A stretch of 39,911 bases of DNA from Deltaproteobacteria bacterium (GCA_021782545.1 JAJXUW010000007.1:1-39911); one strand, 5' to 3'; counted from the stretch's first letter, positions 17,390 through 25,466 are shown. Program-made: numbers and translations. Notes: generated by a model not told the origin, from the sequence alone.

Positions 17390-18781
17390 ATGAACTGCTT
17401 TCCTTATATCCTGACGATTTCATCGGAAAAAGGGGGGGTCGGTAAGACCACCCTGGCAACCAACCTGGCCATCTACCTGAAGGCGATGGTGCCCGACCTC
17501 CCGGTCACCCTCATGTCCTTTGACAACCACTTCACCGTGGACAAGATGTTCGAGCTGAAGGGTCAGCCCAGCAACGGGACGGTCTACGAACTGCTTCAGG
17601 GCACGCAGGCCGCGCAGCTGGTGCTCCAGGGGCAATACGGCGTGCAGTACCTCCCCTCCTCCGACCACCTGGCCGAACTGTATCAGAACTTCAAGGGGCC
17701 GATGGTGCTGTGCCGGATGATGGCCGAATCAGGCCTTTCAGGGATTGTGGTGATTGATACCCGGCCCGATCTGAACATCCTGACCCAGAACGCCCTATAT
17801 GCCGCCGACCGCGTGCTGATTCCGGTAAAAGACATGCCCAGCCTGGAAAACTGCAAGCATATCTTCGCCCTGTTTGATCAGCGGGGTATCGACAAGAAAT
17901 CCCTGTCGCTCATCCCCTGCCTGATCGACAACCGGATCAAGTTCGACGGTCTGTTCAAGGATCAACGCACCCTATTGAAGGCATTTGCCATCAACCGCGG
18001 CTACCGCTGCCTGGAGACCTACATCTCCAAGAGCCCCAAGGTTGAAAGCCTGAACACCAACCCCGACGGTAAGATCTATCCGATCTTGAACCATGCCCGC
18101 GAGACCGAGGTGCATAACCAGTTTACCGAGCTGTCCCAGGATATCCTGACCAGCTACCATGAGACGGCCGAGCCGCGCTCGTTCCTGTACCAGCGCTGGC
18201 TATGCGAACAGGAGGAGCAAAAAAAAGCGGCCTTTCTGGCACGGCTGGAAGGCATCCCGGCACACTGCATCATCTGCGGCAGGGCACTGGACGGGCCGGC
18301 CGGCAAAGGGTTCTTCTACGAATCGGCCGATCGGACAACTCGGGGGTTTCTGCACAGCGACTGTTTTGTGGGGATGCTCTGCAGCACCCTGTGCAGCAAC
18401 GTGTCGGCTGGCAGCGAGATGCATACGCTCTCGCAGCAGGTTGTGCGGGAAAATGCACGGGAGTCGGTGGCGGTGTTCCTGCCGAGGCGTGACGAACGGG
18501 GTGATTACCAGGTACGCTTTCTGCAGTTAGATCTTGGAGGGACGCCGCTTCTGGAGCGAACTATTGCACTGACCGGCTTTTTGGAGGGGTTGTTTGACGG
18601 GGTGCACGACCAGCTGTATCTGCTCTTGAATGAGTCACTGACCGGTTATGACGGGAGGTTGCGCAACAGTTGGCTGGCAGTGCATCCGGTGGATGAGGAG
18701 CGCCCCGAGCAGGTGCTGCAGGAGCAACGCTACCGCCAGGTGCAGGAGCTGCACCGGCGGGTCGCGCAACTCGTGGCCTAA
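17390..18781 (+). CDS. ParA/MinD-type ATPase with a Cys/His-containing C-terminal extension
   Basis: Residues 1-250 form a ParA-like P-loop ATPase. The deviant Walker A EKGGVGKTT (Lys14 signature lysine, Lys19 catalytic) is followed by a Walker A'-like VIDTRPDLN with Asp123. Most ParA/MinD proteins end near 260 residues; this one reaches 463. The extension has CIIC (Cys293, Cys296) and HSDC (His322, Cys325), spaced like a treble-clef or ribbon zinc site, then a region rich in beta-strand-like residues and a charged C-terminal helix. No Shine-Dalgarno precedes the ATG and the promoter suggests leaderless mRNA. No parB, minD partner or flagellar gene is adjacent. The cargo is unknown. The stop overlaps the convergent deacetylase stop. 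Confidence 0.85.
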   Translation: MNCFPYILTISSEKGGVGKTTLATNLAIYLKAMVPDLPVTLMSFDNHFTVDKMFELKGQPSNGTVYELLQGTQAAQLVLQGQYGVQYLPSSDHLAELYQNFKGPMVLCRMMAESGLSGIVVIDTRPDLNILTQNALYAADRVLIPVKDMPSLENCKHIFALFDQRGIDKKSLSLIPCLIDNRIKFDGLFKDQRTLLKAFAINRGYRCLETYISKSPKVESLNTNPDGKIYPILNHARETEVHNQFTELSQDILTSYHETAEPRSFLYQRWLCEQEEQKKAAFLARLEGIPAHCIICGRALDGPAGKGFFYESADRTTRGFLHSDCFVGMLCSTLCSNVSAGSEMHTLSQQVVRENARESVAVFLPRRDERGDYQVRFLQLDLGGTPLLERTIALTGFLEGLFDGVHDQLYLLLNESLTGYDGRLRNSWLAVHPVDEERPEQVLQEQRYRQVQELHRRVAQLVA

Positions 18782-19788
18782 CGGACCAATTTTGAGACAA
18801 CCACCAGCGTCACCCCCTGCTGGCTCAAGCCTGGCAACACCTTGGCAAGGGTGGCAAGGGTGGTTGGATGGGGATGGCAGATGGCAATCGCCCTACCGTT
18901 CTTCCTGGCCTTAGCCACAGCTATGTTCAACTGACCACGGATGTAACCTTCATTTTGTTCATTATCCAAAAAGACATCACGACGGGCGCTTTTCATATGC
19001 AATGCCGCCGCAACCCGGGGGCCGGTCGTTGCCGGCGTGGTGACGCTGTCTATGAAAAAAAGCCCTTTCTGCTTTAACAGGGTAAGCACTCGACGCATCT
19101 GCGCTTCATCCTCGGTAAAGGCCGATCCCATATGGTTATTGGCCCCCACTGCCTGGGGCACCCGATCTACATAACTATTCACCAACGTCTGTAACTGCTG
19201 TTCATCATAGCTTAACAACAGGCCGTTAGACTCCATCCGCCGTTGCGGATATTCCTTGGACTGCATCGGGATATGCAACATCACCTCTGCACCGTGGCCA
19301 GCGGCAAAGGCGGCCACTTCGCCATCGTGACGCAGCCCCGGTATCACCGAGACGGTCAGTGGCACCCCGATCGCCATCAGGCTGCGCACCTCCTGCAGGG
19401 AACTCCCCATGTCGTCCACAATGATGGCAAGCTCGGCCCGACCGCCCGTCCGCGACACCGGCACAGCCGTTGGCAACGCATCATGCCCCTTGTGCGCCTC
19501 CTCACCATTACCACCGCCAACCACCGCCGGAGGGGTAACCATCGGTGCGGGTACCGATGCCAAGGCAGATGAGCGGCGGGGCTGTGCCGGGGCGGCGGGT
19601 ACCACAGGACGGGCCAGCTGCTGCAACCGGACGACCGGTGCCGGTTTCTGCTGCCAGGCCAGAAAATAGTAGCCGCCGAGGAGCAACAGCAGGATCAGGG
19701 CAATGAAAACGGCAAGGGCGGTTGCACCCTTGCCGTTCTGCTTCTTGTAGCGATTCGAGCGGGTTTGACGAGGCTTCTGCTTCGTCAT
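18778..19788 (-). CDS. Divergent polysaccharide deacetylase family protein (YibQ-like)
   Basis: A 336-residue membrane-anchored protein: basic N-terminus, one membrane helix (about 22-46, ALAVFIALILLLLLGGYYFL), a Pro/Ala-rich periplasmic linker to about 115, then the Polysacc_deac_2 domain. Visible motifs are AIIVDDMGSS, VSVIPGLRH, MLHIPMQS, NHMGSAFTED and the closing AIAICHPHP. The paired DD and the histidines resemble the metal site of NodB-like enzymes, but activity in this divergent branch is unproven. YibQ genes often accompany envC, as here. The start is 3 bases after the ctpA stop, and its 3' end overlaps the ParA-like gene tail to tail. Confidence 0.88.
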   Translation of the reverse strand: MTKQKPRQTRSNRYKKQNGKGATALAVFIALILLLLLGGYYFLAWQQKPAPVVRLQQLARPVVPAAPAQPRRSSALASVPAPMVTPPAVVGGGNGEEAHKGHDALPTAVPVSRTGGRAELAIIVDDMGSSLQEVRSLMAIGVPLTVSVIPGLRHDGEVAAFAAGHGAEVMLHIPMQSKEYPQRRMESNGLLLSYDEQQLQTLVNSYVDRVPQAVGANNHMGSAFTEDEAQMRRVLTLLKQKGLFFIDSVTTPATTGPRVAAALHMKSARRDVFLDNEQNEGYIRGQLNIAVAKARKNGRAIAICHPHPTTLATLAKVLPGLSQQGVTLVVVSKLVR

Positions 19789-19791
19789 CGC

Positions 19792-21141
19792 CTACTTGCC
19801 CTGGCCATAGGTCTTGAGAATTTCCCACCCTTTCAGCAGATCGACAGCCCGCATCAACTGATAATCAGACTTGAGGAAGTCGGCAGACTGTTTCTCGGCC
19901 TTTTCAGACTTAAGCTCCAGGGCATGGTCCTGCTTGCTGCCCTTGTCATCCCCTACAAAATGGTTCTCAAGATCCTTTTCGCGGACTGACAGGATATCGC
20001 GCTTCACCGAATCCTTGGGCAGTTCAATCTGCTCCACCACAATGTCCGGCGTGATTCCCTTGGCCTGAATGGAACGCCCCAGCGGCGTGTAGTAACGCGC
20101 AGTGGTGAGACGCAGGCCCGATTCATCGGCCAGCGGGATGATGGTCTGGACCGAGCCCTTGCCAAAGCTCTGGATGCCCATCACCAGGGCGCGTTTATGA
20201 TCCTGCAGGGCACCGGCCACAATCTCGGAGGCGCTGGCACTGCCGGCATTGATTAACACCACGATCGGATAACCTGGTTCCTTGTGACGGTTGCTGGCGT
20301 TGAACTGCATGCGGGATTCCTTGTCCCGCCCGGCGGTATAGACAATCAGCTTGCCGTTCGCTATGAAATGGTCCGCCACCCGCACCGCCTGTTCAAGCAG
20401 CCCACCGGGATCGTTACGCAAATCAATAACCAGACCGGCCAGAGGCTTACCCTTGTTCTCTTCGCCTAGGGTTTTTAGTGCCTTGGAAACGTCATCATCC
20501 GTCCGTTCCTGGAACTGGGCGATCCGTATATACCCGTAGCCCCCGTCCAGCAGCCGGAATTTAACGCTTTTCACCTGCACGATGTCGCGCATCAGGGTGA
20601 ACTCTTTAGGACGATCGAATCCCTCGCGCATGATGGTCAGGACAACCTTGGTCCCCTTGGGCCCTCGCATCCGCTTGACCGCGTCGGTAATGGAGAGATC
20701 CTTGGTAAACCGGTCATCAATCTTGATGATCTGGTCGCCGGCCTTGATGCCGGCCCGCTGGGCCGGTGTGCCCTCGATAGGCGAAATGACCGTCAGAATG
20801 CCGTCCTTGACGCTGATCTCAATGCCCAGGCCGCCAAAGGCGCCTTTAGTATCGATCTTCATCTCCTTGAAGGTTTCCGGGGTCATGAAGGAACTGTGCG
20901 GGTCCAAGGCCGCCATCATGCCGTTTATGGCACCATAGATCAGCTTCTTGGAATCAACTTCTTCGACATAGTTCTTCTTCACAATGGCCATCACATCGGT
21001 TAGAAGGCCTATGTATTCATAGTCCTTATCGCCTTCGGCGTTGCAACGACGTTGAGTGCTGATGCCGATAAAAGCGATCAGTAGAACCGCCACCACCAAA
21101 AATCCGAGTGCCACCTTTTTAGTTCTGCCAGGTTTCAGCAT
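19792..21141 (-). CDS. ctpA: C-terminal processing protease CtpA (S41 family, PDZ domain)
   Basis: A 449-residue periplasmic serine protease with an N-terminal membrane anchor (about 10-28). The PDZ domain runs from about 98 to 185 (GAFGGLGIEIS, GIKAGDQIIKIDD). The S41 core has DLRNDPGGLL, then GSASASEIVAGAL with catalytic Ser303 and SFGKGSVQ with Lys328, and Gln332 four residues later as in other family members. In related bacteria such proteases trim or degrade periplasmic peptidoglycan hydrolases, which suits its place after envC. The start at 21141 has GGAGGA 10 bases upstream. The 82-base gap to envC may hold a promoter (TTTCTT, 17 bases, TATAAC). Confidence 0.95.
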   Translation of the reverse strand: MLKPGRTKKVALGFLVVAVLLIAFIGISTQRRCNAEGDKDYEYIGLLTDVMAIVKKNYVEEVDSKKLIYGAINGMMAALDPHSSFMTPETFKEMKIDTKGAFGGLGIEISVKDGILTVISPIEGTPAQRAGIKAGDQIIKIDDRFTKDLSITDAVKRMRGPKGTKVVLTIMREGFDRPKEFTLMRDIVQVKSVKFRLLDGGYGYIRIAQFQERTDDDVSKALKTLGEENKGKPLAGLVIDLRNDPGGLLEQAVRVADHFIANGKLIVYTAGRDKESRMQFNASNRHKEPGYPIVVLINAGSASASEIVAGALQDHKRALVMGIQSFGKGSVQTIIPLADESGLRLTTARYYTPLGRSIQAKGITPDIVVEQIELPKDSVKRDILSVREKDLENHFVGDDKGSKQDHALELKSEKAEKQSADFLKSDYQLMRAVDLLKGWEILKTYGQGK

Positions 21142-21223
21142 TCGCGTTTATTCCTCCGGTTTATCGTACACAACGATAGTTATACTACTACGCTTTCTAT
21201 CAAGAAACGAGAATTTTTTGGGT

Positions 21224-22414
21224 TCATCGGCGGATCCAGCCTGCCGGATCCTGGGGTTTGCCCTGATAACGGATCTCAAAATACAGTACCGGCCCCCGGG
21301 TGGAGTCGACATCACCGACAGCACCCAGGGTGTCGCCGCGTTTCACCTCGCTGCCGACCCTACGGGTAAGGCGTGAGGCATGGGCATATAGCGAGAAATA
21401 GCCGCCGCCATGATCGACGATGACCATATTGCCGTACCCCTTGAAGTAATCGGCAAAGATGACGGTACCGTCATAGATCGCCTTGATGTCACTGCCGGCC
21501 GGGGCGGCGATAAAAATACCCTTATTGAAGGTGTAGGAGTTGAAATCAGGGTGTTTGTGCTTGCCGAAGCCTTCGACTATCTCCCCCCGGACCGGCATCG
21601 GCAACCGTCCCTTTTGTGTAGCAAAACCGCGATCAGGCACCGGCGGCAACTCGGGTTGCGACCTGCGGGCAATGCCGGGTTTTACCTTTCTGCGAAGGGC
21701 CCGCCGACGGCTCTCGGCTTCAAGCCGGTTGATCATGCTCTGCAACCGGACGGCGTTGGCCTGCAGCACCTTAATGGACTGTTCGTATGACTTGCGATCC
21801 CCCTGAACCTTGGAGAGATAGCTGGCCTTCTTCTGCTTCTCCTGTTCAACCTCCCGTTTTTTGGAGGCGATGTTGTCCTTGAGGTGCTCCTTGCGACCGG
21901 CATCCTGTTCAAGCCGGAGCTTCAGCTGACGCAACTCGGCAAGTTTCTGGTTGTATTCGGCAAATATCCGCTTGTCGTGTTCCAGCACCGCCCGCATATA
22001 CCGGATGTTTTCAGCCATTTGCGGAAAACTCTCGGCGGAGAAGAACATCCGCATCGCGCCCAGTTCCCCACCCTTGTAAAGCGAGCCCAGACGCTGCTCA
22101 ATCTGGCGCTGTTTGATCTGCGTCTCGTTGGTGACCCGCACTACCTCCTGTTCGGTCTGGGAAATAGAGCCTTCAACCGTTGCCAGATCGCGATCCAACT
22201 GTTGCAGTTCCGATTCCTTGCTGGCAATGTTTTTAAGAATTCCCTGCAGTTCCTGGGAGACAGCCGCCTCGACCTTTTTTGTTTTTTTGAGCAGGGTCTG
22301 TTTTGCCCGGATCTCTTGGCGGACGCCTCGCAGTTCATCGTGCGGGGAACTGGCCAACACCAGGCCAACCGGCACTGCGAAGATGCTTGCTATAACGATC
22401 AAGACACGCAGCAT
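21224..22414 (-). CDS. envC: EnvC-like murein hydrolase activator (coiled coil plus degenerate LytM domain)
   Basis: A 396-residue periplasmic protein: signal peptide (MLRVLIVIASIFAVPVGLVL), coiled coil from about 25 to 215 rich in Lys/Glu/Gln, and a C-terminal M23/LytM domain from about 275. The zinc ligands of active M23 peptidases are mostly lost: the H-x3-D position reads NKGIF, and the HxH position reads VLY in GPVLYFEI; only the His of LYAHAS remains. This is the EnvC pattern, a non-catalytic activator of cell-wall amidases. The gene begins 5 bases after the ftsX stop with no good ribosome site, suggesting coupling. FtsX is the expected membrane partner. Confidence 0.93.
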   Translation of the reverse strand: MLRVLIVIASIFAVPVGLVLASSPHDELRGVRQEIRAKQTLLKKTKKVEAAVSQELQGILKNIASKESELQQLDRDLATVEGSISQTEQEVVRVTNETQIKQRQIEQRLGSLYKGGELGAMRMFFSAESFPQMAENIRYMRAVLEHDKRIFAEYNQKLAELRQLKLRLEQDAGRKEHLKDNIASKKREVEQEKQKKASYLSKVQGDRKSYEQSIKVLQANAVRLQSMINRLEAESRRRALRRKVKPGIARRSQPELPPVPDRGFATQKGRLPMPVRGEIVEGFGKHKHPDFNSYTFNKGIFIAAPAGSDIKAIYDGTVIFADYFKGYGNMVIVDHGGGYFSLYAHASRLTRRVGSEVKRGDTLGAVGDVDSTRGPVLYFEIRYQGKPQDPAGWIRR

Positions 22415-22419
22415 ACGGT

Positions 22420-23370
22420 CTAGGTATCTGCCATGAAACGGCGCAACGAGGTGAGACTCCCGAGAAAACCGAGCAGCGCTCCAGCCAGAACCAGCCCCAG
22501 CATAAACTCGGCTGGCAGGAAGGCCAAACCGCTGGAGGCCGGATTAAAGCTCAAAAAATTACCGGCATTGTGCAAAAACAGCTGGTAGATGGCGAGCAGC
22601 AGCAGCAGCGACAACAGCCCTCCTGCCAGCCCCTGCAGGACACCCTCGATCAAAAACGGCATCTTGATAAACAGCCGGGTAGCGCCCACCAATGCCATCA
22701 CCTCTAGTTCGTCACGACGGGCATAGATGGTAAGCCGAATGGTGTTGGAAACGATAAAGACCACCGCAACCAGCAGAAACCCCCCGACCAGGGCGCCCAC
22801 CAACCGCATAAAAGTCAGGAAGGTATTGAAACGGCGTACCCATTCCTCGCCGTACTGGACTTCGCCGATGCCGGGCACCGTCTTCAACCGACTGACATAG
22901 GCCTCCACCGCCTCACTGCTGCGGCTTTGCTTCTTCAGTGCTATCTCGAAGGAGGTTGGCAGCACATCGGAACTCACCCCTTCGAGCAGGGTTTCCTGCC
23001 CCTTAAGCCGCCCTTTAAAGCGCTTAAGCGCCTCATCGTGGCCCACCCAGGTCACATTGGCGGTGCCAGGCAGGGCCTGGATGCGATTTTTCAGATCGGT
23101 CTGCTCTTTAGGGGTGAGATCCCGGTCAAAATAGACGGTCACCTGTACCCGTTCACTCCACGAATCGGCCGCGTTTTCAAGGTTGACAACCAGGAGCAGG
23201 AACAGAGCGACGATCAGGAGGGCCAGGGTAATGGTCCCGACGGTGACCGCATTGACAACCATGTTCTGGCGGAGGTTAGACACGGCACGGCCGAAAAAAT
23301 AACGCAGGCACCCGCCAGCCCCTTGGTGGGACATGGTGGGACGTTTTGCCTTGTTACGCGGCGTTTTCAT
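22420..23370 (-). CDS. ftsX: Cell division protein FtsX
   Basis: The membrane subunit of the FtsEX complex, which recruits and switches EnvC at the septum. The 316-residue protein has a cytoplasmic N-terminus, a first membrane helix (about 43-66, VGTITLALLIVALFLLLVV), an extracytoplasmic domain (VQVTVYFDRDLTPKEQ onward) and three further helices in the C-terminal half, the last ending LGFLGSLTSLRRF. I chose the ATG at 23370, 7 bases after GAGGAGG, overlapping ftsE by 17 bases; a GTG-like earlier start at 23403 lacks support. Confidence 0.94.
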   Translation of the reverse strand: MKTPRNKAKRPTMSHQGAGGCLRYFFGRAVSNLRQNMVVNAVTVGTITLALLIVALFLLLVVNLENAADSWSERVQVTVYFDRDLTPKEQTDLKNRIQALPGTANVTWVGHDEALKRFKGRLKGQETLLEGVSSDVLPTSFEIALKKQSRSSEAVEAYVSRLKTVPGIGEVQYGEEWVRRFNTFLTFMRLVGALVGGFLLVAVVFIVSNTIRLTIYARRDELEVMALVGATRLFIKMPFLIEGVLQGLAGGLLSLLLLLAIYQLFLHNAGNFLSFNPASSGLAFLPAEFMLGLVLAGALLGFLGSLTSLRRFMADT

Positions 23371-24037
23371 TACCCGCCTCCTCAGCACCAGCCAGCTGCC
23401 CACCCTGCAGGCGGATTATCCGATAATGGGACTGTTCGATCAAACGGCGGTCATGGGTGGCCACGACGACCGTGGTCCCCTTGACATTGGCCTCCTTGAA
23501 GATGTTCATGATCTGCTGCTTGTTGGCATCATCAAGATTGCCGGTGGGTTCATCGGCCAGCAAGATCTTGGGGCTGTTGACCAAGGCCCTGGCCAGCGCC
23601 ACCCGCTGTTGTTCACCGCCGGACAGCCGCTGGGGAGTCAGGTGTATCTTGGACTCCATCCCCATCTGACGCAGGATATGCATGACCCGCTTGCCGATAT
23701 CCGCCCCATCCCACCCCAACACCTCCAGGGTGATGGCCACATTCTCAAAAACAGTATGGTTCGGCAGCAGCTTGAAATCCTGGAACACCACGCCGATGGA
23801 GCGCCGCAGAAACGGCAGCTGCGAACGGGTTAACCGGCTGATGTTCTGACCGTCGATCAGTACCTGCCCTCGGGTAGGGAACAGTGCCCCGTAGACAAGC
23901 CGCAACAGTGTAGTCTTGCCGGCGCCTGACGGCCCGGTCAGAAAGACAAATTCACCCTTTGCGACCTTGCAGGAGATATTCTGCAACGCCGTAGCGTCCT
24001 TTTGATAGTCAAGCGAAACGGAATGAAACTGAATCAT
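23354..24037 (-). CDS. ftsE: Cell division ATP-binding protein FtsE
   Basis: The cytoplasmic ABC ATPase partner of FtsX. The 227 residues hold Walker A GPSGAGKT (35-42), the Q loop FQDFKLLP (85-92, typical of FtsE), the signature LSGGEQQR (138-145), Walker B ILLADEP (158-164) and the H-loop region VVATHDRRL. The length is normal. The ATG at 24037 has no strong ribosome site. First gene of ftsE-ftsX-envC-ctpA-deacetylase. Confidence 0.97.
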   Translation of the reverse strand: MIQFHSVSLDYQKDATALQNISCKVAKGEFVFLTGPSGAGKTTLLRLVYGALFPTRGQVLIDGQNISRLTRSQLPFLRRSIGVVFQDFKLLPNHTVFENVAITLEVLGWDGADIGKRVMHILRQMGMESKIHLTPQRLSGGEQQRVALARALVNSPKILLADEPTGNLDDANKQQIMNIFKEANVKGTTVVVATHDRRLIEQSHYRIIRLQGGQLAGAEEAGNENAA

Positions 24038-24154
24038 GGATGGTCACCACGCATTGTTCAGAGGGTTTTCCTGTCGATCACGGACGCAGGAACAACAAGC
24101 CTCTATCACTTCAGGGGCTGAATAACAACCCAAACCTGCATTTTGTCTTCGCAC

Positions 24155-24340
24155 TTACGCCAAGGTCAGGCCCACGGCCCAGCAACCGGCGAATATCAGG
24201 GACAAACTCCCCCATACTAATGCCTGACGGCCGCAGAACCGCCGGTCGGCAGCAAACGAACGGGCGATGAAGAGAGCAACCGTGGCGACCCAGCACCAAA
24301 AGGAGAGTACTGTCAGCAGGGCCAAGCAGTGCAACGGCAT
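24155..24340 (-). CDS. Small membrane protein of unknown function (61 aa)
   Basis: Two hydrophobic segments (about 4-27, ending VALFIARSF, and 40-60, WGSLSLIFAGCWAVGL) separated by a basic Arg-rich loop (ADRRFCGRQ). The start lies one base after the stop of the glycosyltransferase gene (TGATATG), a typical reinitiation arrangement, which makes it a credible gene. I recognise no family. It may help anchor or partner the glycosyltransferase, but this is only from position. The 117 bases between it and ftsE show no gene or convincing promoter. Confidence 0.65.
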   Translation of the reverse strand: MPLHCLALLTVLSFWCWVATVALFIARSFAADRRFCGRQALVWGSLSLIFAGCWAVGLTLA

Positions 24341-24341
24341 A

Positions 24342-25073
24342 TCAGCGCCCCCTGCCCAGGAAACGGTGCAGCAGGCTGCCCAGCTTCAGTTTCCAGACCA
24401 TCACCACCGCCTCACGGACGATCCGCTTCGACATCTTCGATTGCCCGGCACGACGATCAATAAAGATAATCGGCACCTCACAGATATTGGCGCCGAGTTC
24501 GGCACAGCGGAAGTGCATCTCTATCTGGAAGGAATAGCCGTCAGAACGGATACCGTCCAGGTTTATCCGCTCCAGCAGGCTGCGCCGAAAACACTTGAAG
24601 CCACTGGTGCAGTCCATGATCTTCAGGCCGGTAACCAGGCGGGTATACACATTGGCGCCATAGCTGAGCATAAGGCGGCGCAGGGGCCAGTTGACCACAC
24701 TGATGCCGTTGGTATACCGCGATCCGATCACCAGGTCACACGTGGCAATCTTCTCAAGAAAAACCGGCAGGACGTTCGGATCATGGGAAAAATCGGCATC
24801 CATTTCTATCAGATAGTCCGCACCCAACTCCAATGCCCTGCGAAACCCTTCGCGATAGGCGGAACCCAACCCAAGCTTGGCTGGGCGATGCAGTACCTGA
24901 ATGCGGTTGTTTTCCTGTGATAAGGTGTCAGCCAGCTGACCGGTCCCATCAGGTGAGTTGTCATCGACGATCAGGATGCGCAGCGCATCATGCTGATTTA
25001 AGATGCGGCTGGTGAGGGACCGGAGGTTATCCAGCTCATTATAGGTGGGTATGACAACGTAGGCTGTGTCCAT
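24342..25073 (-). CDS. Polyprenol-phosphate mannosyl/glycosyltransferase (GT2, DPM1-like)
   Basis: A 243-residue GT2 enzyme of the dolichol-phosphate mannose synthase type, moving a sugar from a nucleotide donor to polyprenyl phosphate at the inner membrane. Motifs seen: VVIPTYNELDNL at the start, DDNSPDGT (37-44), EMDADFSHDP (the DxD metal site), GSRYTNG, and the acceptor-side GYSFQIEMHFRC and RRAGQSKMS. It has no C-terminal membrane helices, as in the short DPM1 form. The ATG at 25073 is preferred; an in-frame GTG at 25097 abuts the tRNA terminator and has no ribosome site. Sugar identity is not readable. Confidence 0.9.
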   Translation of the reverse strand: MDTAYVVIPTYNELDNLRSLTSRILNQHDALRILIVDDNSPDGTGQLADTLSQENNRIQVLHRPAKLGLGSAYREGFRRALELGADYLIEMDADFSHDPNVLPVFLEKIATCDLVIGSRYTNGISVVNWPLRRLMLSYGANVYTRLVTGLKIMDCTSGFKCFRRSLLERINLDGIRSDGYSFQIEMHFRCAELGANICEVPIIFIDRRAGQSKMSKRIVREAVVMVWKLKLGSLLHRFLGRGR

Positions 25074-25104
25074 CACGCTCACAATTTGGACAACCACTCG
25101 GACG

Positions 25105-25135
25105 AAAAAAGAGGGCGCCCGACGAACGCCCTCTT
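25105..25135 (-). terminator. Intrinsic terminator after the distal tRNA-Asp
   Basis: AAGAGGGCG (25109-25117) pairs with CGCCCTCTT (25127-25135) over a 9-base loop, and leftward the stem ends in a T run (A run 25105-25110). It separates the tRNA cluster from the glycosyltransferase gene. Confidence 0.88.
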
Positions 25136-25144
25136 GGTTACTTA

Positions 25145-25221
25145 TGGCGGGGTTGACGGGGCTCGAACCCGCGACCTCCGGCGTGACAGGCCGGCACTCT
25201 AACCAACTGAGCTACAACCCC
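25145..25221 (-). tRNA. tRNA-Asp (anticodon GTC), copy 1
   Basis: Minus-strand acceptor GGGGTTG/CAACCCC, anticodon loop CTGTCAC with GTC, T arm GCGGG-TTCGAGC-CCCGT, CCA encoded; 77 bases. It differs from copy 2 by one base in the D arm (CAGTTGG here, CAGCTGG there). Confidence 0.96.
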
Positions 25222-25261
25222 TCGCTGCTGCTTACTAATACTGCTGTTTTTGGCAGTGATA

Positions 25262-25289
25262 AAAAGGGAAAAGCAGCCTTTTCCCTTTT
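25262..25289 (-). terminator. Strong hairpin between tRNA-Val and tRNA-Asp copy 1
   Basis: AAAAGGGAAAAG (25262-25273) pairs perfectly with CTTTTCCCTTTT (25278-25289) over a 4-base loop; leftward it ends in a T-rich tail. It looks like an intrinsic terminator although a tRNA follows, so partial readthrough or processing is possible. Confidence 0.65.
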
Positions 25290-25296
25290 CCTTAAT

Positions 25297-25372
25297 TGGT
25301 GGGTGAAGAGGGGATCGAACCCCCGACATCCAGCTTGTAAGGCTGGCGCTCTCCCAGCTGAGCTATTCACCC
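25297..25372 (-). tRNA. tRNA-Val (anticodon TAC)
   Basis: Acceptor GGGTGAA/TTCACCC, anticodon arm CCAGC/GCTGG with loop CTTACAA (TAC), T arm GGGGG-TTCGATC-CCCTC, CCA encoded; 76 bases on the minus strand. Confidence 0.96.
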
Positions 25373-25389
25373 GTTTACTGCTATTAATA

Positions 25390-25466
25390 TGGCGGGGTTG
25401 ACGGGGCTCGAACCCGCGACCTCCGGCGTGACAGGCCGGCACTCTAACCAGCTGAGCTACAACCCC
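25390..25466 (-). tRNA. tRNA-Asp (anticodon GTC), copy 2
   Basis: Same structure as copy 1, 77 bases, with a single C/T difference in the D arm. It lies 42 bases after the hup stop and is probably cotranscribed with hup; no separate promoter is evident. Confidence 0.96.
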
